Assembly: GCF_000699445.3 (NCBI RefSeq)
Contig: NC_067197.1
Location: 22,737,809 to 22,801,808, forward strand
Reading direction: 5' to 3'
Length of the DNA: 64,000 bases
Source of the DNA: Schistosoma haematobium
Lineage: Eukaryota; Platyhelminthes; Trematoda; Strigeidida; Schistosomatidae
In this document: positions 13,601-25,600 of the stretch, piece by piece
Layout: every line of letters starts with the position of its first letter
How positions within the stretch are numbered: position 1 is the stretch's first letter
Program-made: the position numbers and the translations under genes
Notes under the pieces: generated by a model
Databases searched by the model: none
What the model was told of the DNA's origin: nothing
What the model saw: only the letters and a program-made list of their open reading frames with translations

Positions 13601-16600
13601 TAGAAATAAATTTTATTTATTGAACCAAAATTAGAAGTGTACATTCATGGACCAAGTTTTATTTTGTTAGTTATCGCTAGAAAATGATACAGAAATGTAA
13701 TAACTACGGGGGGATGCATTTTGAAATTAATTTCAATGGAAGATTTTAACATATTAAAAATGTATATTTACATATTTATCATACATCATTCATTTATAGA
13801 ATTAATCACATATAATTTCAGATTATAGAATTATAACTAAACATTATCTTAACATTAGTTACTATTTAAATTTGGTGACACGTTTTTTTCCAAAATAATG
13901 ATCATAAGTATTCTTAGCTACATATCAGTTATATTATCAAATGTTCAAAATATCCGAAACCTAGTAATGGTCAAGTTAATAGTAATAAAATTTTATTATA
14001 ACATTCATTATGTGTCATTAAAGCATTACGACGACCAGTGTAGCAGCAGCCCCAACAGCAGTAGGTCTCAATATACACAAAAAGGAAAGCAAGATTCTCC
14101 GATACAACACAGCATGCACCAACCCAATCACAGTTGACGAAGATTTGGAAGATGTATAAACTTTTACATATCTGAGCAGCATCGTTAATGAACACGGTGG
14201 ATCTGATGCAGATACGAAAGAGCGGATCGGTAAAGCAAGAGCAGTATATTTACAACTGAAGAACATCTGGAACTCAAAACAACTGTCAACCAACACCAAG
14301 GTCAGGATTTTCAATACAAATGTCAAGACAGTTCTACTGTATGGGGCAGAAACTCGGAGAACTACGAAAGCCATCATCCAGAAGATACAGGTGTTTATTA
14401 ACAGTTGTCTACGCAAAATACTTCGGATCAGTTGGCCAGACACTATTAGCAACAACCTACTATGGGAGAGAACAAACCAGATCCCAGCGGTGGAAGAAGT
14501 CAGGAAGAAGCGTTGGAAGTGGATAGGACACACATTGAGGGAAGCACCCAACTGCGTCACAAGACAAGCCCTCACATGGAATCCTCAAGGCCAAAGGAGA
14601 AGAGGAAGACCAAACAACACATTACGCCGAGAAATGGAGACAGACGTGAAAAAAATTAAAAAAAATTGGATAGAACAAGAAAGGAAGGCCCAGGACAGAG
14701 TGTGTTGGAGAATGCTGGTCAGCGGCCTATGCTCCATTAAGAGTAACAAGCGTAAGTAAGTAAATAAGTATTAAACCGTTACACTTTTGCATGGAACAGT
14801 AACACGACAATATCATGAGCTTCATTGAAATCATGAAACGATCACAATTGAAAACTTTAAAGAACTAGACGGTTGCTTCATTCTATTGTACAATTCCTCA
14901 GCAGTGTGCATCCACGACCTCGCAATAAAAGATCGAACCCACAACTTTCGGTTTCGCAATGACAGTATCATGGTTACTATACAAAATCGATCTAATATTA
15001 TCATGCTGTCATAAGAAATTATTAAACATTTTGTTTAAAATTTCTCAGATGCATTGTATAACTAAAGATATCTCTTTTTTAAGCTTCTTATACTATACTT
15101 TTAATGTATTTATTACCACTTTAGTTATATTCTGTATGTTTGTATTAATATCCCAAACAAAAGCAAAGAATAATGTTTAATTAATGAACTATTTCCAGAC
15201 ATCAACCAGAATGTTGTATAATGAACAAAATAAAATGATCATTTTTTTTGAAAATGCTAATTCCTGATATCTAATCCAATGAGTGTGGACGATAATAAAC
15301 TATCCAACATCATATCAGCACATATAAATTAATCGATGACATGTGTAATGCCAAATTCAAACAAAATAACTTTTCTGTTGATAAGTGGTTTAGATTAGTT
15401 CTCTATAGACAAATTCCAAGATCTTCCTCCCTATTCACTATGTGAATATGCTTTAAACTTTTCGATTTTTGAAAATCAGATAAAATTCTCTATAAAAAAC
15501 TAAATCCTAATTAAACGCCTCATATTAAATTCATACTGTTAATTTAATAACATAAAATTAACTAATCGGCATAAATTTCAATCAATGTTCAGTACATATT
15601 ACGTAGTCAGCCTTAGATGCTCAATCAGAATTATAAACTGTAGTTCAGTTTAAGATTAATGAAAGTTTGTTATATGTTTTCTTCAATAGAGTTCATTCAT
15701 TTGATGAAGAATTAAACTTACGTGATCATAATTATTCAATGTTGACTGATTGAAATTACTTAACTGACTCTTAGACGATATTTTTGTCAATGATGATGAT
15801 GACGATCGAGAAGATGAGGATGAAAATGGTACAGTATCATAGATATGTTCATTATCTAAATCATTTAATTTGTCTAAACTGATTGATTTCTGTTCATATT
15901 TCTTCTGATTCTCTGAATAGTTACACTTTTCCAGTTCCATAATTTTAGTAACTGATAATGACGATTGATGTTGAAAAGACTGAAACAAATGGTAAATTCA
16001 TCAGTTAAACAGTTTGATATAATCGGTAATTATTTACACCACACTTTGAGTCTACACTTGAGAGTAATTCAAAATTATGTATTAATCGACCGACAGATAT
16101 TTATTTCTACTTTGGGATCCATCAGCGGTATGCAAACGCGACTTACATATTAAATTGAGAGACACCTATCCGACAATTAAATTCAAATTTACATTTTCAT
16201 AAAGTATCAAGGAATAGATTAAATGAAAACATAAATTCTCGTTTTCAGACTTAGTCAACACCGGAATAGATATTTCAGTAAGCTGTACTTGGTCATTTTA
16301 GTCCACATTAACAAGAGTTTATATATTTATAACAATTAAACAGCTTGAATATTCAAGTGTCAGTTGTACAGTTTCAATATTCGATTAAAGGGTAGCTTTT
16401 CATGATGATGATGAATAGGTTATTAAATATTACTACACAAATACATGCAAACAAACTATAAGATATCAGCTTTCAGTTACGCATTTGAAATTTCATGCGA
16501 AAATCCAATTGCATCTATCTCTAATATGATTGTTTTGTCGTTATGGTATCATTTCATTTAAATATTTTTTTATATTTTCAGAATGGTATTCAAGTATTCC

Positions 16601-19600
16601 TATTTGAATTACTCTATTTAGTTACTAGGTTAGTGGATGTAAAAACCTACTAGAATATCATAAGTAGTACACTTGTTTGACATTCTTTTTTTCAAAAATA
16701 TCTATCCATAAAACTGTAGTCATTCTTATAAGTTAAACCTCTAAATCACGTTCAAGTGATAACTGAACTTGTAGCAGTTAAATTCACGAGTCAATCTATG
16801 CTAGACCAACAGTGCTTCCAGGTTTTTAATGGTGATCTAGCTTAGATTGTCTCGGGAATTCAACTGTTACAATACTACGATCTTCACAAATCCTCATAAT
16901 GGTAATAACTGGAATTTACAAATTCTCATTATCAACAGCATAATTTATCTTAAGTTGTTTCTTATAGGAGAAAAAACATCACTGTTTTTTTCTAATAACC
17001 AGGCTTATTATTACAGATATCTTTGTTTTGTAGTGTTATTCAGCGTAATGATAAGCTTCTCGTAGGTACTTATTGTGTACGTGTTTAGTCAACCACAAAA
17101 TAAGAATTAAAACCCCTCGCTTTATATTAACTAGCAGCACGATAAGCAATAAACAAGCTGAATAATAATAGTAGTGGGAAATGAAAATGGAGAACATAGT
17201 TTTAAAAAAAGCGAATGAAATTATGGGATAATATTACATTTAGGAGTTCAGAGATAAGTTAAGGACGATCAAATCTGGGTCACTATGACCACCTTAGATC
17301 AACCTCATTAAAAACATCTTATCATAGATTATGATTATACCGTAAAATATATGTTAATGAATGGCAAAAATTCGGTCTGATTAGAGTGCTTAAGCTGTCT
17401 CAAGTACTCTATATGATAGATATGTAGTATCTTCCATGATGAAAGGTATTTAAAGATTCATTCATTCCACTTATATGGTGTTTATATATGCATTATCTAT
17501 TTTTACTATGGCGTATATGCAATCACCATCGATGTCTTGTAAAATCGTTTGACTTAAACTTATGCCTACCCATTCATTTTAACTGTAACAGCCATGAAAA
17601 TTTGAGAGAGACACAATTCAAAAAGAAAGAAAACGGAACTGAAGAAAGGAGATTTAAAAATGATAATTAATTCATGAACTACAGGAGGACATAGAATCAA
17701 CATGACTGTGCCACCTAAACCAACGTTTAGTAATGTCACTTAAATTCTCTAACCAATGATGACATCATCTAGACACCAACATGGCTCTAACCACTAATCG
17801 ATGACTTCAGAAATTACTGTCGTTTCTTGATTTAACCAGTTTTAACTTTCCTCCAACCTATTAAAGTAACGGTGAATTTAAACAAATAAATTTAAACATA
17901 ACGCAGAAGTGATCAACCAAGATAAACTTTAAAATATGGTTTGATTTTGTCAACAATATAACACTTACATAGTCATTATTTTTATCTTTCATTTTATTCT
18001 TGTCGATTATTTCATCATCCAAACGATTAATATTAACAGCATCATTTATTCCATGATCACTTTCATCATTACTTATATATGGTTCATCATAATCATTTGG
18101 ATTTGGTCTCGATATATCCGATGGTAGACCAGTTAATGATGTTGACTGTTTCAATTGTGGTATTAATAATCCATTTGAATTCTTATGATTATCCATTAAT
18201 AACGGATTATGAAAACCTGGATTATAATGTAATGTGTAATATGGTGTAGTCATTTGTGAATTTGTATGATGAGCATAAATTGAATTTATTGATTGTTCAC
18301 TGCTATGAACATCATTAATGTCAACATTATTTTTAATATTATTTGATGAAGAGATTAAAAAGTCGGACTGTTGACATCTATTAGTAGAAGTGGAATTTAA
18401 AAGATTATTTAAATTATTACTATTATAATGGTTACTGTTATGATTAGTATCATCATTATTTACAGAATATACACTTTTATCATAATTTAAACACCTTGTT
18501 AATGAACTACATTGTAATGCACGTGAAATATCATCTAGTATTTTTGGAAGTGTGCATAATTCATTTGGTAAACTGGCCATAACAGTAGAATTGAGAGTTT
18601 TCTAAAAAAAGACAAAACGGAGAAAGAAAGTTGGAAAGTAAATATTAATTTACAAAATGCTCTAATAAGAAGAATATTTCATTCAACAGTAAAAGTATTA
18701 AAAATTGCTCACATATGAAATTGACCTAATCAAACATTTGTGCCTTTTATTTTCACACAACACAACTAGTGTTACGAATAATTTTTTTCTTAATGAATCA
18801 ATAATCTATGTAAATCAAAAACTGTACTTGTTTACTTCTGTTAAAAAAAACAACTTATCATGATGACAAAAGCAGAAACATCACTGCAGTTAACATATCT
18901 TCTTTGAAAAGAGTAAAGGAGAATGTATTACCATTCATCCAGTGTGGAAGTGGTCAAAAGTGTTGAAGGCGATTAGCAATTAAATACTATTGAAATAGAT
19001 TTTACGCATAACTACAAACAATACAAATATTATAGTGAATTATTGTAAGAATATTGCTCAGATTGTAGTGAACACGAACACGAGTGGGGACAATCGAATG
19101 TACTTACTTACTTACTCACTTACTTTCGCCTGTTACTCTTAATGGAGCATAGGCCGCTGACCAGCATTCTCCAACACACTCTGTCCTGGGCCTTCCTTTC
19201 TTGTTCTATCCAATTTTTTTTAATTTTTTTCACGTCTGTCTCCATTTCTCGGCGTAATGTGTTGTTTGGTCTTCCTCTTCTCCTTTGGCCTTGAGGATTC
19301 CATGTGAGGGCTTGTCTTGTGACGCAGTTGGGTGCTTCCCTCAATGTGTGTCCTATCCACTTCCAACGCTTCTTCCTGATTTCTTCCACCGCTGGGATCT
19401 GGTTTGTTCTCTCCCATAGTAGGTTGTTGCTAATAGTGTCTGGCCAACTGATCCGAAGTATTTTGCGTAGACAACTGTTAATAAACACCTGTATCTTCTG
19501 GATGATGGCTTTCGTAGTTCTCCGAGTTTCTGCCCCATACAGTAGAACTGTCTTGACATTTGTATTGAAAATCCTGACCTTGGTGTTGGTTGACAGTTGT

Positions 19601-22600
19601 TTTGAGTTCCAGATGTTCTTCAGTTGTAAATATACTGCTCTTGCTTTACCGATCCGCTCTTTCGTATCTGCATCAGATCCACCGTGTTCATTAACGATGC
19701 TGCTCAGATATGTAAAAGTTTATACATCTTCCAAATCTTCGTCAACTGTGATTGGGTTGGTGCATGCTGTGTTGTATCGGAGAATCTTGCTTTCCTTTTT
19801 GTGTATATTGAGACCTACTGCTGTTGGGGCTGCTGCTACATTGATCGTTTTCTCCTGCATATGTTGTTGCATTTGGGATAGAAGGGCCAGATCATCTGCG
19901 AAGTTTAGATCGTCTAACTGCATCCTAGAAGTCCACTGTATCCCGTGTTTCCCTTCAGATGTTGATGTCTTCATGATCCAGTTGATCACCAGGAGGAAGA
20001 GGAAGGGTGAGAGTAAGCAACCTTGCCTAACACTGGTCTTCACTTCGAACGACTTTGTCAACTGTCCTCCATGCACAATTTTGCAGTGTAATCCATCATA
20101 TGAACTCTGTATGATATTGACTATCTTCTGAGGCACGCCGTAGTGTCGAAGAAGTTTCCATAGTGTTGTTCTGTCCACGCTATCAAATGCCTTTTCGTAG
20201 TCAATGAAGTTGATGTAGAGTGATGAATTCCATTCAATTGATTGTTCCACAATGATCCGTAGAGTTGCGATTTGATCTGTACACGATCTATCCTTACGGA
20301 ATCCTGCCTGTTGGTCACGAAGTTGGGCGTCTACGCAGTCCTTCATCCTGTTTAACAGTACCCTGTTGAAGACTTTCCTCGGTATTGAGAGAAGAGTGAT
20401 GCCCCTGTAGTTATCACACTTGCTGAGATCGCCTTTCTTCGGTATTTTGATCAGAAGTCCTTCTTTCCAGTCTGTTGGTACTTCTTCCTCATCCCAAATC
20501 TTATTGAAGAGAATGTGGAGTATCCTTGCAGTTGCCACTGCGTCTGCTTTCTGTGTCTCTGCTGGAATGTTGTCTGTCCCTGCTGCTTTGCCACTCTTGA
20601 TTTGTCTGATGGTCATGCTGATTTCTTCAATTGTTGGTGGGCCAACATTGATTGGGAGGTCCGTGGGTGCTGCTTCGATGTTGGGTGGGTTCAGTGGAGC
20701 TGGTCGATTCAAGAGTTCTTTGAAGTGTTCTACCCACCTGTTTTGTTGCTCTTCAATGTTGGTGATTACCTCGCCTTCCTTGCTTTTCACTGGTCGTTCT
20801 GGTTTGCGGCGATTTCCAGAGAGTTTCTTTGCCGTGTCATACAATTGTCTCATGTTTCTTTCTCTTGCAGCCTTTTCCGCCGTCGTTGCTAAATCTTCCA
20901 CATATTTACGTTTGTCGGTTCTGATGCTCCTCTTCACTTGTTTGTTAACTTCTGTGTATTCAGCTTGTGCCTTGGCTTTTTCTGCTCTTGTTCGACTAGT
21001 ATTGATTGCTGCTTTCTTGTTCCTCCTTTCTTGAATCTTATCCAGTGTATCAACAGTAATCCACTCCTTCTGATGGTACTTCTTGTGGCCCAGGACCTCA
21101 TGACGTGTTGAAGTGATTGCCTCTTTGATCCCATTCCAGTTGCTCTCCATAGTAGTTCCTTCTCCATTGATTAGATCATGAAAGGCCTGGAACTTGTTGC
21201 TGAGGACTATCTTGAATTTGTTGAGTTTGTCAGTGTCCTGAAGAAAGTCCGTATTGAACATTTGTGATGTTGTCCGCCCCATTGTCCAGTGCTTCTTGAG
21301 TTTCAATTTCATCTTGGCGACCAGCGAGTGATGATCTGAGGCTATATCACCTCCTCTCTTGGTTCTCACGTCCTCTATAGTCCTCCTGAACGTTTTGTTG
21401 ATGCAGATATGGTCAATTTGGTTTTGTGTAGAGTGATCCGGTGAAGTCCATGTGGTTTTGTGTATGCGTTTATGTGGGAATATGGTGCCGCCTATGACCA
21501 GTTTATTGAAGGCACATAAGTTTGCAAACCTCTCACCATTTTCGTTTCTTTCTCCCAGTCCGTGTCGTCCCATGACGTCTTCATATCCAGTGTTATCCAC
21601 TCCAACCTTGGCATTGAAATCTCCCATCAGAATGGTCAGGTCCTTTGTTGGGCACTTCTCGATGATTGACTGCAGCCTATTGTAGAATTGATCTTTAGCG
21701 TCTTCATTGTAGTCGTTGGTAGGCGCATAGCATTGGATGATGTTCATTGAAATACCCTCTTTCTTTGTTTTGAAGGAGGCTTTGATGATCCTTGGTCCAT
21801 GAGATTCCCATCCTATAAGTGCCTTTTGTGCTTGTTTGGACAGCATCAATGCAACTCCTTGTGTATGTGGTGCATTTTCTTCTTCATGGCCGGAGTATAA
21901 CAGGAGCTCTCCTGTAGTTAGTCGTTGTTGTCCAACTTGTGTCCAATGTGTTTCACTGATAATAAGTACCTCTAGGTTGTATCTTCTCATTTCTGCAGCA
22001 ATTTGGAAGGCTCTCCCGGTGTCCCACATTGTACGAACATTCCATATACTTAAATAAATGGTTGCTCTGGTTGTCATAAAGGGCATCGGTCTCGTAACTT
22101 CCGAAGGAATTCGGCTTTCATCATGAGGCGTCATAGTTCTTCTAAATGAAGACCTTCTAACTCCCAGGGCAGAGTTTAGAAGGATTGAATAATTCTTTCT
22201 GGATAGCGTCTTTTTAGCGAGTTAGTTTTCTACGGGATGGGGACGCTAACCCCGTGCCCAACCCTCCTCCTTTATCCGGGCTTGAGACCAGCAGTAGCCC
22301 CCGGAGGGACTCCAGGCGGAGTTTTTGACACGAAATTTCAGGAGTTGTTCATAAAATCTAACAACCATATAGTAAATGCTTAATTTGCAAAATGTCCATC
22401 AATTGTCTCAAAATGACTCAGACTTCATTGTTCTTACATTTTCATACAAATTGCATTCTGTTTCCATTCTTTACTGTTCGATCCCTTTGTTTCTCTGCTG
22501 CCAGACATTCTGTTCTCGACTAGCGTCATATACTACTTATGTTGATATAAGTAGCACACACCACAATCTCAAGTAGAAAATTATTTACTGTAACCAGATA

Positions 22601-25600
22601 TACAGTACTAATTGAAGCAAATGACCATTATCTTATGATATAATTATCTAAGCTGATCACTTTTTATTGGGAGGAAAGTGGTTGATACAGAATACTCTTA
22701 AGAACTATTCTATATGCGTAATAACATGAAATATTTTTAAACATTGTAAGCATTTGCATTATGTAGGAAGTACTAAGACTGAATCCAGTAACCATCCACG
22801 CATATGCTTAATTTATAGATCGCCGTCTTTACATAGCATCCGTGATTGTCACCTAAAGAGTAAAATATACCTTAAGCCGTAGCATTTGGAATAAACCAAG
22901 TATACTATACACTAATTAAAATGAATTAATTACAGTTATCTAAAATTCGCATTAAATTTTTAGTTATATGTATATATGATACATTCTGGTCACTAAAATT
23001 TGTTAGTTATGCAACGACCAGCACCAACAATAACAGAATGATTCAAACAATTGTGCATTGTAATAACAGTGAATTATTAAATAAACGACAAACGAGACGA
23101 TTCCATATGTTACTTAAAAATGAATTTTAAATCAATCAATAAATACATCTTCTAAATGATGCAAAATAACTTAGGACTCTTGAAACAATGCGGACAATAA
23201 TGTTTGAACCATTTGACTAGATATTTTCACTGTCTTATATAAAATATAACTATATTCAATAAAATAAAGTCACCGTTGAGTGAAAGCAATTTAACTTACA
23301 AGGAAAGTAGTAGCACTCTTTCCAAGCATTGTTGTAGAATTTGATAAAAAATTTGTATCACAAGTAGGATTGACTGTTATCAGATTATTGTTATTACCAA
23401 ACAGTACAGTATTTGTAATAGCACTAGTAGTACTAGTAGTAGTGGTATTAACAGTTCCCGTTAGTAAAGTATCATCATTACTTGTAGCAGATATTGTTGA
23501 ATCAGAAAACATCACATCTGATAATATAAGATGAAGATTGGCCAATTCACAATTCTCATCAATTGTATCTTTGACATTATTTTGTGTTTTTACTAAGGTT
23601 GATATTTTTGCCTGATGTGAACTGTTTGTTGGCGATGATAATAACATTTCATTGTCAACTGTCACAGAACCGGTAACAACATTATGAATCATATCATTGT
23701 TATGTGAGTTCAGTGAAGATGGTGATATTGATCGAATAAACATTCGCATCAATGACAACTGATAAGAAACATAACCGTTTAAAAATCTCATATAAGGTTC
23801 CTATAAAAATGAATAAAAAAATATGAAGAGAAAAAGTAATTAGTAAACAATAGAAAAAACAGGATGCATGTACATCCAGCTGATGAGTCCCAAGTAGGAC
23901 GAGACACATTTCCTGGATTCCACTACTAGCCACCATCTATCTTTGCTTACAATAGAAAAAGATACATTCTACTTATCTTCATTCAAGATACTTGAAATGA
24001 CTCGTTCTTTTCTAAGTTCAACGTAGTTTCAATGTGTAAGTAACGTATTTCATACAATAGCTTCGATCTTTTTTTCACTGAATAAGTGGGTGAATTCTCC
24101 ATAATAGAGCATACTCCTTTTTTAGATTTCATTTCTTGCGATAACTTTCAACGTATTTGTGTTTATCATACTACAGGCTTTAGTCAACTACACTGACATA
24201 TCCATAGTGAACAGTTGTAACTAACTTCATACTCTTGGAACAAAATCTAGGATGAATATTATATTGTAATGTGAGGAATCTGTCCACTAAACAATCGAAA
24301 AAAAGACTGAAAAAGCTGTACATAACACACTAATTGAACATTGAAAACTTGACAGATAACCACAACCTCCTCTGTTTGTTATCACTTTCAATTGTTACAC
24401 TAAACAACTATGACAGATGATAACATGAAAAATTTTCTTTATAAAGAAAACCAGTATAAAAAGTATAAGAAGGAGAAACAGAAATCGAATTTAAAATATG
24501 ACTTGCATTAATTCTTTTTATAAGTGGATAGATATAAAGAATGATTTCAACCAGGATAATCTACAAATTTCCAACATCTAACCTCTTTGAATACATACAC
24601 AAGAGTGTGATTCATTTTGTTTAATTAATTTTGATTAATAAAGTTTTAGATAAACATTGTGCATAAATTATTGGTTGGAATAAAACTTATACAAAGATAG
24701 AAAACAATTTCCATAGTAGAGTAAAAGTAATAAATACTGTGGAGAAATGTAGTCCCAAATGTTGTAACTTTTAGGTTTTTTTTATAAACATACTAATTTT
24801 ATGCATAACACGGAGATCTTCAAGAAGGATGTATAAAACAATTATTTTCATTGGAACAAATAATTAAGAGTACTTTTAGCAGTCATTCAAGTTTAAGGAA
24901 GATTGTATGTACCAATGCCCAAGGTTGAACTTGATAGTTTTGAACAAATTAACCATTGGGTAGCAAGTTAATAATGAATACATTTTTTGTAATATCTCAA
25001 TGAGTAGAAAAATGTATTTTTGACATTGGGTGACTTAATGTAATGTAATGGTCAAAAGATTTATTTATTCTGAACAAGTGGATTACATTAAGCCATAAGA
25101 CGTCACAAATACTATTTTCTACTAATTGGGATATCACAAAAAAATTCATGATAGAATCAACCCAAAAAACATGTGAAGTGGAAGAATTATTTTAATTTCG
25201 GAGACAACTTATATCAATGAGTGACTTGAACTAGACAGATATAAAACTAGTGAGCAACAAACCCCAGGAGTACTCACTCAGGACCGACTAAAGATAGATA
25301 TGAACTATCTTCACTATTGAGTAATATCTACGAACACCATTTCCCGACAATAATCATATGTTCACTAGTAACCAAGTGTAAGAATTACTTTCAACATACG
25401 AATGAAAAGACCTAACTGACTAGCATCAAATACATCAAGAGTTCGACAGATATCATCTATGAAACGGCATGAGCACTAGGCACTTCCACAAAAAGAGTTT
25501 AGAATCTTAAACTGACATACCAATCAATAGGGTTTAACGAGTCAATAAATCAATTCAAAGTTGTGAGTGAACGTTGCTAAGGGGCCCAATACCAAAACAA

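Larger units (their letters stand above)
8225..15721 (-). other. Intron 12 (between exons 12 and 13)
   Basis: 7,497 bases, the most SINE-rich intron: family B copies near 9110, 9758, 9888, 11044, 11803, 13280 and 14838, a TTA/ATT microsatellite at 10592-10638, and a 5'-truncated RTE copy at 14032-14770. A GC-richer patch at 12880-13170 looks like a repeat fragment but could not be matched to anything else here. Confidence 0.8.
19101..22325 (-). mobile_element. Near full-length RTE-clade non-LTR retrotransposon (family A, SR2/SjR2-type)
   Basis: About 3.2 kb, much GC-richer than the surrounding intron. On the minus strand it has a GC-rich 5' UTR (22135-22325), a frame coding for endonuclease and reverse transcriptase, a C-terminal domain, and a 3' end of tandem AAGT units (19101-19123). 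RTE elements end in short tandem repeats rather than poly(A). It lies in the sense orientation of the host gene. The clade call rests on protein motif order; the SR2 family name is inferred from the host group. Confidence 0.9.
18602..23299 (-). other. Intron 10 (between exons 10 and 11)
   Basis: 4,698 bases, dominated by the RTE element at 19101-22325. A repeat of family C follows at 22398-22590. The remaining flanks (18602-19100, 22590-23299) are plain AT-rich sequence with nothing recognised. Confidence 0.85.

Noticed and set aside
19304..20131. 275-codon plus-strand open frame
   Set aside because: It is antisense to the RTE reverse transcriptase and C-terminal region; the mirrored copy at 14018-14575 shows the same shadow. 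No protein family fits.
20420..21034. 204-codon plus-strand open frame with hydrophobic stretches
   Set aside because: Antisense shadow of the RTE ORF; its Leu/Ser richness comes from the complement of Lys/Glu-rich coding sequence.
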